Shown here one piece after another: positions 41,504 to 50,174 of a stretch of 64,000 nucleotides of DNA. The notes under the pieces were generated by a model. It was not told where the DNA came from. It searched no databases and worked only from the letters and a program-made list of their open reading frames with translations. Position 1 is the first letter of the stretch. Every line of letters starts with the position of its first letter. A program made the position numbers and the translations under genes. Source of the DNA: Microbacterium azadirachtae. Its GTDB lineage: Bacteria > Actinomycetota > Actinomycetes > Actinomycetales > Microbacteriaceae. The DNA lies in NCBI RefSeq assembly GCF_000956505.1, contig NZ_JYIX01000024.1:1-64000 (forward strand), written 5' to 3'.

Positions 41504-41878
41504 ATGACGATGGGCGACGCACCCCGCGTCCGAGTGCGCCGGATCTACGACCCGGCCGAGCCGGACGAAGGCGCCCGCGTGCTCGTGGACCGGCTCTGGC
41601 CGCGCGGGGTGAGCAAGGAGCGTGCCGACCTGCGCGAGTGGTGCAAGGACGTTGCCCCTTCGACGGAGCTGCGCCAGTGGTACGGGCACGATCCCGAGAG
41701 GTTCGCCGAGTTCGCGCGCCGCTATCGCGCGGAGCTCGCGGATCCGACGCGGGCCGACGCGCTCGCCGGGTTGCGGGCGCTCCTGCGTCAGGAGCCCGTG
41801 ACGCTGCTGACGGCGGCCAAGCGCTCGGACATCAGCGAGGCGACCGTGCTGCAGGAGCTGCTGAGCGGATCCGGTTGA
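41504..41878 (+). CDS. DUF488 family protein
   Basis: 124 residues starting 14 bp after the peroxidase stop. VRVRRIYDPAEPDEGARVLVDRLWPRGVSKERADL, WCKDVAPSTELRQWYGHDPERFAEFARRYRAEL and VTLLTAAK give a complete DUF488 fold. Function unknown; probably co-transcribed with the peroxidase. Confidence 0.88.
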   Translation: MTMGDAPRVRVRRIYDPAEPDEGARVLVDRLWPRGVSKERADLREWCKDVAPSTELRQWYGHDPERFAEFARRYRAELADPTRADALAGLRALLRQEPVTLLTAAKRSDISEATVLQELLSGSG

Positions 41879-41898
41879 CGGGATCCGGCCGGTCTGCT

Positions 41899-42069
41899 CT
41901 ACTTCCGGATGTCCCCGCTGTCCGGCTCCTCCTGCTGTTCGAGCGCCTCGTCGGGCTCGAACGAGGCGTCATCCGTCTCGCTGTCCTCGACCGCAGCGGC
42001 AGCCTGCGCCTTCGCCTCCGCGAGCGCCTCCGCCTCGCGCTTCTCCTCGCGTCGCTTCTCTCCGAACAT
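41899..42069 (-). CDS. small acidic hypothetical protein
   Basis: 56 residues on the minus strand, ATG 42069 behind the excellent SD AGAGGAG. Sequence MFGEKRREEKREAEALAEAK... then a strongly acidic tail (VEDSETDDASFEPDEALEQQ). Predicted single helix with a disordered C terminus. It converges on the DUF488 gene. The ribosome site and skewed composition argue that it is real. Confidence 0.5.
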   Translation of the reverse strand: MFGEKRREEKREAEALAEAKAQAAAAVEDSETDDASFEPDEALEQQEEPDSGDIRK

Positions 42070-42248
42070 CGCATCTCCTCTGCGTCCGGTGGATCCGCTG
42101 TCACCCTACGCCCGAGGCGGCCACGGAGCCGAGGACGCCTCGGGATACACTGGCCCGAACGTCGCGTGCTGGTGGCAGACCGTGTCAGGCATGGAGGCGC
42201 CGGATTGAAGGAGCGTGACGATGCTCTCGTCCCACCCTTCGTTCTCGC

Positions 42249-42716
42249 GTGACTGAGCGCGAGACGACCAGGCTCATCGCCTGGAGCAACGAACTCCGTG
42301 AGGCGCACGCGCGGCTGCGCGAGGCCCTGCGCATCGTGCGCGACGGGGTGCACGCGGCGGATCCGCACACACCGGGTCGCGTCCTGCTGCTGCACTGCCG
42401 CGGGTTCTGCACCGCCCTCGACCAGCACCACCGGGGTGAGGACCGTGCCCTTTTCCCGGCGATCGAGGCCGCGCATCCCGAGTTGACTCCCGTGCTGCGC
42501 AGGCTCACGGAGGATCACGCGATGATCGACGTGCTGCTCACGGCGCTCGCCGCTGCGGCGACGAGCGGGGCTCCGCCGGACGACCTCGACCGTCACCTCG
42601 ACGGGGTCGGAGCGATCATGGAGAACCACTTCGCGTTCGAGGAGCGGCAGCTGCTCGGCGTGCTGGAGGCGCTCGCGCTGGACGCCGATCCGCGAGAGGT
42701 GCTCGGCAGGCTCTGA
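42249..42716 (+). CDS. hemerythrin-like (HHE) domain protein
   Basis: 155 residues from GTG 42249. Iron-binding pattern of the HHE family: H in LREAHARLREAL, HHRGEDRALFPAIE, DHAMIDVLL, MENHFAFEERQLL. A di-iron four-helix bundle that may bind oxygen, NO or iron. The first part of the preceding gap (42070-42248) shows nothing else I can support. Confidence 0.87.
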   Translation: MTERETTRLIAWSNELREAHARLREALRIVRDGVHAADPHTPGRVLLLHCRGFCTALDQHHRGEDRALFPAIEAAHPELTPVLRRLTEDHAMIDVLLTALAAAATSGAPPDDLDRHLDGVGAIMENHFAFEERQLLGVLEALALDADPREVLGRL

Positions 42717-42726
42717 GTCGTCCCGC

Positions 42727-43266
42727 TCAGGCCAGCGCTGCCTGGAGTGCCCGGATGATCGACCCGAGCTCTCCGGAGGCGAGCAGCCCCTGTCCGAGCG
42801 GGCCCGAGTCGTCCGTCCCTACCGCAGGGAGCAGGCACAGGGCTGTCGTCACCTCGTCGGACATCTGGCCGCGCTGCCAGGCGAGCTCCGCCGCGACCGC
42901 CGCCGACCGATCCTCGGCGGCGGCGCCGGCCGCGCGCGCGGCGTAGGCCGCGGCGCCCAGCGCGTGCGCTCCCATGTGCGCCACGCCGGCCGCCTGCGCG
43001 GCGGCGCGGGCCGCGGATACGGCCCCGGCGGAGGACACGGCGTGCGCCGCCCGGCCGGCGACGAACCGGCGACGGATCTCGCCCGCGGCGTCGAGCTCGC
43101 CGCGGGAGAACGCGCGCGCCCGGGCGATCGCGTCGCGGGGGCGATCATCGTCCGGCGCCTCCGCCTCGAAGAGCGGCAGCACATGGTCGGCGCAGGTCGC
43201 GGCCCATTCCGCGACGAGCCGCCTGTCCTCCTCGGACAACGTCTGCGCGGAGAGCGCCCGGGTCAT
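42727..43266 (-). CDS. Imm5-like putative immunity protein
   Basis: 179 residues from ATG 43266. RRLVAEWAATCADHVLPLFEAEAPDDDRPRDAIARARAF and the long Ala-rich helices AARAAAQAAGVAHMGAHALGAAAYAARAAG match the Imm5-like group, first described as antitoxins of polymorphic toxins. No toxin gene is adjacent, so it is an orphan here. It overlaps the DUF6194 gene by four bases (ATGA) and is translated after it. Confidence 0.8.
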   Translation of the reverse strand: MTRALSAQTLSEEDRRLVAEWAATCADHVLPLFEAEAPDDDRPRDAIARARAFSRGELDAAGEIRRRFVAGRAAHAVSSAGAVSAARAAAQAAGVAHMGAHALGAAAYAARAAGAAAEDRSAAVAAELAWQRGQMSDEVTTALCLLPAVGTDDSGPLGQGLLASGELGSIIRALQAALA

Positions 43267-43709
43267 CGCCCACCCCGATCCCGGCGCTCCGTACGGGCGC
43301 GTGCGGCCTCGTGCGCCTCCCGCAGCAGCGCGAGAACCAGCTCCGCGGTCCCGGATCCGGGATTCACCGCGCTCACCCACCCGGCGTCGCCGTACTGCGG
43401 GTGCCGCGCGAAGGCATCGCTCGCCGCCGGATCCTCGCCGAGCGGAAGCTGCGCGGCGCGCTCCCGGCCGACATGGATGTTGACCCGGAAGCGATCCGGT
43501 GCGTCCAGCGCGGAGGACCGGTCGTCGGGGTAGTCCTTCGTCACGATCGTGCCGTAGGGCTGGGTGCGCTCCGGCACGGCGCCGTCGGGGGCGTAGTAGA
43601 AGAACGCGTCGCCCCACGCGATCTCGGGAAAAGGGCCTCCGGGCTCCGGGGCGAGGACGAGGACGCCGTCGAACGTCCTGACGTGATCCACGATCTGCTG
43701 CATCTCCAT
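43263..43709 (-). CDS. DUF6194 family protein
   Basis: 148 residues; ATG 43709, with a second in-frame ATG at 43703. VLAPEPGGPFPEIAWGDAFFYYAPDG, TIVTKDYPDDRSSALDAPDRFRVNIHVGR are the conserved blocks of this uncharacterised actinobacterial family. First gene of a two-gene unit with the Imm5-like gene, divergent from the MerR-type regulator 36 bp away. Confidence 0.85.
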   Translation of the reverse strand: MEMQQIVDHVRTFDGVLVLAPEPGGPFPEIAWGDAFFYYAPDGAVPERTQPYGTIVTKDYPDDRSSALDAPDRFRVNIHVGRERAAQLPLGEDPAASDAFARHPQYGDAGWVSAVNPGSGTAELVLALLREAHEAARARTERRDRGGR

Positions 43710-43745
43710 CCCTCCATCGTGAGGTTGACGTGCTTATGTGGACCC

Positions 43746-44513
43746 ATGCAGCAGAAAGGCATGGACTCATGGGAGGCGAGCGCCGCCAACCCTCCAGAGG
43801 GCTTTTCCACGGCGGACGTCGGACGACTGGCCGGCTACTCCACGCAGCAGGTGCGCGACCTCGAGCGTCTCGGGGTGCTCCCGCCCGCGCCGCGCGCCGC
43901 CAACGGTTACCGCCGCTACGACGCCCGCCACGTGATCGCGGCCCGTGCGTATCGCGCCCTTGCCGCCGCGATCGGTCCGGTCGCGGCGAGGACCGTCCTT
44001 CCGGCGCTCGCAGCCGGATCGGTCGACGACGCGGCCGCCCGCATCGACGAGCTGCATGCCGACCTGGCCCTCGAACGCCGCAGGGTGCACGAAGCGCTCC
44101 GCGGCCTCGACGCCGTGCTGGCGGAGGCAGGGGAGGAGTTCGACGACGGCGACGCGATGACGATCGGTGAGCTCGCCCAGGCCCTCGGCGTGCGGGCGTC
44201 CGCGCTCCGGCATTGGGAGCGCGAGGAGCTCGTCCGCACGACTCGATCCGAGGGCTCCGGCACCCGGATCTATGGCGCGCTCGCGGTGACCGAGGCGCGG
44301 ATCGTCGCAGCTCTCCGTGCCGGCGGGTACGGGATCCCGGCGATCCGAAGCATCCTCCAGGAGGTGCGCGCGCACGGGGACCCCGGCGACGCGCAGCGTA
44401 TCCTGCAGCAGCGGCTCGCGGACCTCACCCGCCGCAGCCTCGCGCTGCTCGCCGCATCGGGCCTGCTGCACGATCTCCTGGCGTCGATGCCGGCCGACAC
44501 GCGCGGGGAGTGA
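43746..44513 (+). CDS. MerR-family regulator with two DNA-binding domains
   Basis: 255 residues from ATG 43746. A first MerR HTH (FSTADVGRLAGYSTQQVRDLERLGVLPPAPRAANGYRRYDARHVIAAR) is followed by a helical linker (DLALERRRVHEALRGLDAVL). A second complete MerR HTH comes next (MTIGELAQALGVRASALRHWEREELVRTTRSEGSGTRIYGALAVTEARIVAAL) and then a C-terminal helix. Probably regulates the divergent DUF6194/Imm5-like unit. Confidence 0.85.
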   Translation: MQQKGMDSWEASAANPPEGFSTADVGRLAGYSTQQVRDLERLGVLPPAPRAANGYRRYDARHVIAARAYRALAAAIGPVAARTVLPALAAGSVDDAAARIDELHADLALERRRVHEALRGLDAVLAEAGEEFDDGDAMTIGELAQALGVRASALRHWEREELVRTTRSEGSGTRIYGALAVTEARIVAALRAGGYGIPAIRSILQEVRAHGDPGDAQRILQQRLADLTRRSLALLAASGLLHDLLASMPADTRGE

Positions 44514-44610
44514 TCCCCGCCCTCCCGATCTGGGCCGTCGCGGAGGAGGATGTCGATCGGCGGATCCTTCGATCGTCACCATGATGTCGATACCTACGAA
44601 AGGACGGATC

Positions 44611-44997
44611 ATGCGTTACACGCTTCTGCTGCAGTACCCCGAGATGAGCGCCGAGGACCTCGGACCGGAGGTGCTCGCCGAGGGCATGCGCGCCTTCGAC
44701 GTCTATGCGAAGGCCCTGGACGAGGCGGGCGTGCTGCGCAGCGCCGAGGTGCTGCACCCGTCGACCGCCACCACGACCGTGCGCGTGCGCGACGGGCAGC
44801 CCGTCGTCCAGGACGGGCCGTTCGCCGACACCAAGGAGCAGCTCGGCGGCAGCTTCGTGATCGAGGTGGACGACCTCGACGCCGCGATCACCTGGGCCGC
44901 CAAGGCGCCGTCCGTCGAGTGGGGCGCGGTCGAGGTGCGCCCTGTCGCGACGCGCTTCGCGGACGGCGCGTGGCAGGGTGCTTCGCCGGTCCGGTAG
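44611..44997 (+). CDS. YCII-related (DGPF motif) protein
   Basis: 128 residues from ATG 44611 (SD AAAGGA). MRYTLLLQYPEMSAEDLG, VVQDGPFADTKEQLGGSFVIEVDDLDAAITWAAKAP: the DGPF motif and the YCII ferredoxin-like fold. These proteins are the standard genetic partners of ECF42 sigma factors, and one follows here. Biochemical function unknown. Confidence 0.9.
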   Translation: MRYTLLLQYPEMSAEDLGPEVLAEGMRAFDVYAKALDEAGVLRSAEVLHPSTATTTVRVRDGQPVVQDGPFADTKEQLGGSFVIEVDDLDAAITWAAKAPSVEWGAVEVRPVATRFADGAWQGASPVR

Positions 44998-45081
44998 ACA
45001 CGACCGGCGCGGGCGCCGATCGCCGCGCACTCGCCGCGACCCCCGGAGGACCCGCCGGATCCGAGAACGCCAGGAGGCGAC

Positions 45082-46137
45082 ATGAGCACGGCCGAGGAGG
45101 TTCGGACCGCCGCCGAGCGCGCGGTCCGAACCTCCTATGGCCGGCTCGTCGCGCTCCTCGCGGCCGGGACCGGAGACCTCGCGCTCGCCGAGGACTGCCT
45201 CGCCGATGCCCTCGAACGCGCCCTGCGCACCTGGCCCGATGCCGGCGTGCCGGACAACCCGGAAGGATGGCTGCTCACCGTGGCCCGCAACAGACTGCGC
45301 GACGTGTGGGGCTCCGCGGCACGCCGCACGAACGCCCCGCTCGACGACGCTCTGGGTGACGTCGATGCCGGCATGGACGTCACCGCCCTGGTGGAGCGCG
45401 CCGAGGCGATCCCGGATCGGCGATTGGAACTGCTGTTCGCGTGCGCGCACCCCGCGATCGATCAGAGCATCCGCACGCCGCTCATGCTGCAGGCCGTGCT
45501 CGGCTTCGACGCCGCCGAGGTGGCGCAGGCCTTCGACGTCGAGCCCGCGGCCATGGCGCAGCGCCTCGTGCGGGCCAAGCGCAAGATCCGCGACGCGGGG
45601 ATCCCCTTCACCCTTCCCGTGCGCGCCGACATGCCCGCCCGCACGACCGCGGTGCTCGAGGCGATCTACGGCGCCTATGCGCTGGACTGGCTGGACCGGC
45701 ACGACGATGTGCGCACCTCGCTCGCCGATGAGGCGCGCTGGCTCGCCGTGCTCACCGCGACCCTGCTCGACACGGATCCGGAGGCGTGGGGACTGGCGGC
45801 GCTGCTCACGCTCGCGCAGTCCAGGGCGCCCGCGCGCATCGGCGATCCCTGGCCCGCACTGGACGAGCAGGATCCGGCGCTGTGGGACCGCGAGCTCATC
45901 GCGGAGGGCGAGGCGCTGCTGCACCGCGCCGCGAAGCTCAGCGGCGTCGCCGGGGGAGGAGAGCCGGGGCGGTTCCAGCTCGAGGCGGCGATCCAGTCGG
46001 TGCACTGCGACCGGGCCCGCACCGGCGCGACGGATCGCGAGGCGCTGCTGCGCCTCTACCGCGGCCTCGTGCGGATCGCCCCGACGCGCGGGGCGCGAGA
46101 CGCGCTCGCGGCGGTCGAAGGACGCGCTGTGGGCTAG
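45082..46137 (+). CDS. ECF42-type RNA polymerase sigma factor with DUF6596 extension
   Basis: 351 residues from ATG 45082 (SD GGAGG). Sigma region 2 (EDCLADALERALRTWPDAGVPDNPEGWLLTVARNRLRDVW) and region 4 (DAAEVAQAFDVEPAAMAQRLVRAKRKIRDAGIPF) are followed by the long C-terminal helical extension (~170-350) with EAIYGAYALDW and ALLTLAQSRAPAR. The extension replaces an anti-sigma factor in this group. Likely expressed with and acting on the DGPF-protein gene upstream. Confidence 0.9.
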   Translation: MSTAEEVRTAAERAVRTSYGRLVALLAAGTGDLALAEDCLADALERALRTWPDAGVPDNPEGWLLTVARNRLRDVWGSAARRTNAPLDDALGDVDAGMDVTALVERAEAIPDRRLELLFACAHPAIDQSIRTPLMLQAVLGFDAAEVAQAFDVEPAAMAQRLVRAKRKIRDAGIPFTLPVRADMPARTTAVLEAIYGAYALDWLDRHDDVRTSLADEARWLAVLTATLLDTDPEAWGLAALLTLAQSRAPARIGDPWPALDEQDPALWDRELIAEGEALLHRAAKLSGVAGGGEPGRFQLEAAIQSVHCDRARTGATDREALLRLYRGLVRIAPTRGARDALAAVEGRAVG

Positions 46138-46171
46138 GCGCGGCTGGTCGGAACGGGGCGGAGGCGCTCGT

Positions 46172-47038
46172 TCAGCGTCGCTTCGGGTCGATGGCGTCGG
46201 TGATGCGCGCGACGATGATCCAGGCGAAGACCGCCGCCCCGATCACGAGCAATTCGCTCAGCATGGAACCCGCCAGTGCACCGGTCAGCCCGGGGATGGA
46301 CTTCGCCGTCGATGCGGCCTGACTCGCGATCGAGCCCACCAGATTGGACGCGAGCCACAGCGTCCACCAGGTGCCTCTCAACCCGCCGCTCAGCTCAGCG
46401 CGGGAGCTGCGTGCGAGGTCGGAGACGTTCTGGAACGGGAAGAACAGCGACACGACCGGGATGAACCACGACCCGACGTGCCAGCCCGGGCTGCGTCGCA
46501 GACCGGCCCGCGGAACGGACGCGGCGGCACGGTACTGCCAGACGACCCAGCAGACCGCGGCGGCGATCAGCACGCCCACGGAGATGAGGCTGAGGGAGAG
46601 AGAGCTCCCGTCGAACACGTTGAGCGCTTCCGCTCCGACCGATCCGCTGCTGTAAGCATCGAGCGTCATGATGCCCCATCCGTCGGTGAGCACGGTCACC
46701 AGGGACAGGGTCGCGTAGACCGCGATCAGGATCCGGGTCGCTGCGCCGATGCTGCGTAGGGGGCGGACAGCGGCCGGAGCCTGCAACCAGACGCCCGGAT
46801 GCATTCCCGGGGCGCCGGGATACCCGGGCTGGGCAGCCTGGTACGTCGGGGCGCCGGGGTATGGGATCTGCGGGCCCGGTTGCATCACGGGGGCGGCGGG
46901 GTGCGGGGCCGTAGCACCAGGGGGCGCGTATCCGTCGGCGCCGTACGGCGCCGACGGCGGTGGCGGCGGAAAGGCGGGGGTACCGTACTGAGGCTCCGGC
47001 TCCGGCTGCGGGGCGGCGGGAGGCTGGGGGTCGCTCAT
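46172..47038 (-). CDS. DUF4328 membrane protein with Pro-rich N terminus
   Basis: 288 residues from ATG 47038 (SD AGGA). The first ~90 residues are Pro/Gly/Ala/Tyr-rich and cytoplasmic ([18 protein letters not shown]), then about five membrane helices. The DUF4328 core [29 protein letters not shown] is present. Function unknown. Confidence 0.82.
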   Translation of the reverse strand: MSDPQPPAAPQPEPEPQYGTPAFPPPPPSAPYGADGYAPPGATAPHPAAPVMQPGPQIPYPGAPTYQAAQPGYPGAPGMHPGVWLQAPAAVRPLRSIGAATRILIAVYATLSLVTVLTDGWGIMTLDAYSSGSVGAEALNVFDGSSLSLSLISVGVLIAAAVCWVVWQYRAAASVPRAGLRRSPGWHVGSWFIPVVSLFFPFQNVSDLARSSRAELSGGLRGTWWTLWLASNLVGSIASQAASTAKSIPGLTGALAGSMLSELLVIGAAVFAWIIVARITDAIDPKRR

Positions 47039-47175
47039 AGGAGTCCTCGTGTTCGACGGCGATCGAGATCTTGCCGAACGCTATCAGTCGGCGGCCGTTC
47101 CGGGGACGCGGTCAGCGCACGGAACGCCGCGCGGCGCGCGGTCGCGAGGGCGGTGAGGGGGAGTGTCTTGTTCAT
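47035..47175 (-). CDS. possible small basic protein coupled to the DUF4328 gene
   Basis: 46 codons from ATG 47175 (GGAGAC just upstream) ending in an ATGA overlap with the DUF4328 start. Begins [20 protein letters not shown], ends Arg-rich. The exact overlap is suggestive, but composition is not decisive; it may be a chance frame. Confidence 0.25.
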   Translation of the reverse strand: MNKTLPLTALATARRAAFRALTASPERPPTDSVRQDLDRRRTRGLL

Positions 47176-47212
47176 GTCTCCAGCGTCCCCAGGCGCAGCG
47201 CTGCGGGGATCC

Positions 47213-47243
47213 ACCGATCGGTCAGGGTCGAACACCGATCGGT
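47213..47243. promoter_or_regulatory. two identical 10-bp palindromes two helical turns apart
   Basis: ACCGATCGGT at 47213-47222 and again at 47234-47243; starts are 21 bp apart, so both would face the same side of the helix. They lie in the 366-bp gap between the DUF4328 gene and the toxin-antitoxin genes. The rest of the gap shows nothing I can name. Confidence 0.5.
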
Positions 47244-47390
47244 CGGGCGAGGACGGTTCGGTCCGCACGGATCGCGGCGTCCGCTCGTTGTGCACTGATT
47301 GCGTGAAGCGTGGCCTCAGGGGAGCTTCGCTCGCGGACCATGGGGTCATGTCAGAGCGCACGCAGTCGAAGTCACCATTGCCCGGCACCC

Positions 47391-47404
47391 CGTTACATGT
47401 AACG
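47391..47404. promoter_or_regulatory. 14-bp palindrome directly before the antitoxin start codon
   Basis: CGTTACATGTAACG, fully symmetric, ends one base before ATG 47405. Type II antitoxins usually bind such a site to repress their own operon; here it could also hide the start codon region. Confidence 0.55.
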
Positions 47405-47620
47405 ATGAGCGACATGGGCGTCAATGAGCGGGTGGGTGAGTATCGGCGGCGAATGCGCGAGCGCGGTTTCCGTCCGATGCAGGTCTGGGTGCCCGATGTG
47501 CGCAGCGCCTCGTTCGCGGGGGAGGCGCATCGCCAGGCCGCGTTGATCGCCGGCGCGGCATCGGCGACCGAGGATCAGGCGTTCATCGAGGCCGTGTCGG
47601 TGGAGTGGGAAGACGAATGA
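47405..47620 (+). CDS. antitoxin, DUF3018/MazE-like
   Basis: 71 residues from ATG 47405; ATG 47414 is also possible. [42 protein letters not shown] has the ribbon-helix-helix-like N terminus of DUF3018 antitoxins, followed by an acidic C-terminal tail that would wrap the toxin. Overlaps the toxin gene in ATGA. No SD is seen before either start; the palindrome takes its place. Confidence 0.85.
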   Translation: MSDMGVNERVGEYRRRMRERGFRPMQVWVPDVRSASFAGEAHRQAALIAGAASATEDQAFIEAVSVEWEDE

Positions 47621-47943
47621 TCCGCGGCGAGCTCTGGACGGTCGCCGGCGGTGTGTACGCGTCGAAGCCTCGGCCGGCGCTGATCATCCAGGACGACCTG
47701 TTCGCCGCCACGGCGTCCGTGAGCGTGCTGCCGTTGACCGGTGCCTTGATCGATGCCCCGTTGCTGAGGGTTCGCATCCGCCCCGGCGAGCTCTCGGGCC
47801 TGACGAAGGAGAGCGACGTGATGATCGACAAGGCCACGACCGTGCGACGGCGGAACGTCGATGCGCGGATCGGGCGGCTGTCTGCCGATCAGCTCACGGA
47901 GGTCGAGCGGCTGCTGATGGTGTACCTCGGAATGGCGCGCTGA
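47617..47943 (+). CDS. MazF/PemK-family endoribonuclease toxin
   Basis: 108 residues from ATG 47617. [28 protein letters not shown] is the PemK/MazF start with its catalytic Arg region. [20 protein letters not shown] and [44 protein letters not shown] follow, with the conserved Thr. Sequence-specific mRNA cleavage is the family function. Intact, so presumably held by the upstream antitoxin. Confidence 0.9.
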   Translation: MIRGELWTVAGGVYASKPRPALIIQDDLFAATASVSVLPLTGALIDAPLLRVRIRPGELSGLTKESDVMIDKATTVRRRNVDARIGRLSADQLTEVERLLMVYLGMAR

Positions 47944-48059
47944 AGTCCTGCACCCGAGAGGCTGGGATCGTGCGCCCGCGAGGGACGGCGCAATAGTCTG
48001 CTCTCAGCTCATCCGCGCGGCGCCGCCCCGACCGAGCATCTCGACGAAAGGGACGCGTC

Positions 48060-49367
48060 ATGACGAGCGATGAGGATCCGGCGGCGCGCATCGCGCGGCT
48101 CGAAACCGAGAACGAGGCGCTGCGCAGCAGTGCGGAACGGCGCTCCGGGGCATGGTGGCGCAGCGCCGGATCGGCGATCCTGATCGTGCTCGGACTCGTC
48201 CTCGGATCCGTCAGCGCCGTCACCGGCTACGTCAACGCGCTGCTCACCGACACGGATCAGTTCGTCGCGACGTTCGCGCCGCTCGCCGCGGATCCCGCCG
48301 TGCAGACGGTCCTGGTGAATGCGACGAACCAGCTGATCGACCGGCAGGTCGACATCCCCGCGCTCACGAGCGATGTGTTCGACGGCCTGCGCGCCCTGGA
48401 CATGCCGCCCAAGGCCTCGGCGGCGCTGGGCCTGCTGGAGGCTCCGGTCGCCCAAGGGGCGCGGAACCTCGTGCACGGCATGGTCCAGAACGTGATCACC
48501 TCGCCCACGTTCGCGGACGTATGGAAGCAGGCGCTGAGCGTCTCGCACACGCAGGCGCTCGCTGTGCTGCAAGGCGCCCCCGATGCCGCGCTCGCCGCGG
48601 GCTCGGACGGAGGGCTGCGGCTGCAGCTGGGCCCGATCCTCGACGGCGTCCGCACCCGCCTGCTGGCCGAGGGCGTGACCTTCGCCCAGGCCATCCCCAC
48701 GACGGATCAGACGATCGTGCTCGTCCACAACGCGTCGCTGGGCAAGGCCGTCGCCGTCTACGGGCTCGTGGTGACCGTCTCCACCTGGCTGCCGTGGATC
48801 GCGCTGGCCCTGCTGCTCGCCGGCGTGCTGGTGGCACGGCAGCGCCGACGCACGGTCCTGGCCGCCGGAGTCGCCGCGACCGTGATCATGGTGCTGATGC
48901 TGGCGGCGATCGCCGTCGGGCGTGCGGTCGGGATCGGCGCGCTCGCGTCCGGCGGATCCGTCATCACGCCGGCAGCCGCCGGATCCGTGTTCGACCAGAT
49001 CACGGCGCCGCTCACGCAACGCATCCTCGCGCTCGGGCTGCTCGCCCTCGTGGTGGCGCTCGTCGCATGGGTCATCGGCACCTCCCGCTCTGCGCGGGCC
49101 GTGCGCCGCGCCGGAGACAGGGTCGCCGATGCCGTGCGCCCCGGTGTTCCTCGTACGTCGGCCGAGGTCGAGCCGACCGGGCCCGCCCGTCTCGGCGGCT
49201 GGATCGACCGCTCGCACCGGTGGATCCTCGCCGTGGTCGCGCTCGTCGCCGCAGCCGTCGTTCTGCTCGTGCACCCGCTTACGGCGTGGCTCGTGCTGTG
49301 GGTGCTGCTGGGCGCGCTGCTCGTCCTCGTCGCCGTGGAGCTGCTGCGCCGGCCCGTGCGGGACTGA
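48060..49367 (+). CDS. multi-pass membrane protein, hypothetical
   Basis: 435 residues from ATG 48060 (SD AAAGGGA). Short coiled N terminus (ARIARLETENEALRS), one TM helix, then a ~170-residue extracytoplasmic domain (TDTDQFVATFAPLAADPAVQTVLVNATNQLIDRQVDI...), and four to five more TM helices with a Pro/Arg cytoplasmic loop. Known from many actinobacterial genomes; no function assigned. Confidence 0.8.
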   Translation: MTSDEDPAARIARLETENEALRSSAERRSGAWWRSAGSAILIVLGLVLGSVSAVTGYVNALLTDTDQFVATFAPLAADPAVQTVLVNATNQLIDRQVDIPALTSDVFDGLRALDMPPKASAALGLLEAPVAQGARNLVHGMVQNVITSPTFADVWKQALSVSHTQALAVLQGAPDAALAAGSDGGLRLQLGPILDGVRTRLLAEGVTFAQAIPTTDQTIVLVHNASLGKAVAVYGLVVTVSTWLPWIALALLLAGVLVARQRRRTVLAAGVAATVIMVLMLAAIAVGRAVGIGALASGGSVITPAAAGSVFDQITAPLTQRILALGLLALVVALVAWVIGTSRSARAVRRAGDRVADAVRPGVPRTSAEVEPTGPARLGGWIDRSHRWILAVVALVAAAVVLLVHPLTAWLVLWVLLGALLVLVAVELLRRPVRD

Positions 49368-49383
49368 GCCGACTGCCGGCGGG

Positions 49384-49596
49384 TCAGGGGCGGACGCGGA
49401 CCGTACGTCCGTCGTACGTCACGAGGTCGCCGTCGACGAGCTGCCGTCCGCGGCGGCGGTCCACCTCGCCGTTCACGCGCACGTACCCGTCGATGATCGC
49501 CTCCTTGGCGTCGCCGCCGGAGTCGAGCAGTCCGGCGAACTTCAGGAACTGTCCGAGCCGGATGCTCTCGCCCCCGATGGAGATGTCGTCGCTCAT
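49384..49596 (-). CDS. S4-domain RNA-binding protein (YbcJ-like)
   Basis: 70 residues from ATG 49596. IRLGQFLKFAGLLDSGGDAKEAIIDGYVRVNGEVDRRRGRQLVDGDLV is a complete S4 fold with its basic RNA-facing surface. Overlaps the cupin gene start region by four bases (ATGA), so it is translated after the cupin. Confidence 0.87.
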   Translation of the reverse strand: MSDDISIGGESIRLGQFLKFAGLLDSGGDAKEAIIDGYVRVNGEVDRRRGRQLVDGDLVTYDGRTVRVRP

Positions 49597-50000
49597 GCGG
49601 TCCACGGGAACGTCCGCTCCTTGTCGAGTTCGCCATCGCGTCCGATCGCGGAGAGACTGTCGCCGCCCCCGCGCAGGCACAGCCACTTCAGCGGACGGTC
49701 GGCGTCGGCGGCGTTGTGCACAGCCCGCCAGGTCTCGGGCGCGACGCGCACCACGGTGCCCGCCTGCACGTCGACCACGTCGTCATCGAGCGCCATCTGC
49801 CCGCGCCCCTCGAGGAACACGTAGAGCTCCTCGAAGCGATCGTGCCGGTGCCAGAACGGCGAGCTCGCGCCGGGATCCGTCGCGTTCGCCGACATCCCGA
49901 GGTACCTCGCCGCCTCCCCGTCGACGAACCTCTTCCCTGTCCCCTCCGCGACACCCCAGGTGTCGATTCCGCCGATCTCGCTCACGTCGTAGCCACTCAT
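49593..50000 (-). CDS. cupin domain protein
   Basis: 135 residues; SSPFWHRHDRFEELYVFLEGRGQMALDDD and VVRVAPETWRAVHNA provide the three-His/one-Glu metal site of single-domain cupins. Small-molecule substrate unknown. Upstream lies a GC-rich repeat. Confidence 0.87.
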   Translation of the reverse strand: MSGYDVSEIGGIDTWGVAEGTGKRFVDGEAARYLGMSANATDPGASSPFWHRHDRFEELYVFLEGRGQMALDDDVVDVQAGTVVRVAPETWRAVHNAADADRPLKWLCLRGGGDSLSAIGRDGELDKERTFPWTA

Positions 50001-50053
50001 GCCGCCACGCTATCCCAGCGGGCAGTGGGTGCGATCGACGCGGCAGGCGAGCC

Positions 50054-50137
50054 GACGCCCCCTCGCAGCATCCGCGCCCCCCTGTGGTGGCGTTGCTGCG
50101 AGGGGGCGCCGACGCTCAGAGGGGGCGTCGACGCCAG
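50054..50137. repeat. GC-rich palindromic intergenic repeat, copy 1
   Basis: GCCCCCTCGCAGCA (50057-50070) pairs with TGCTGCGAGGGGGC (50094-50107) in a 14-bp perfect stem, followed by a further AGAGGGGGCGTCGACGC block. The same architecture occurs twice at 56927-57130. Lies between the cupin start and the serine hydrolase end, so it is intergenic. Confidence 0.7.
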
Positions 50138-50174
50138 GAGTGGGCGGCCGAGCCGGGCGAACCAGCGAACGGGC

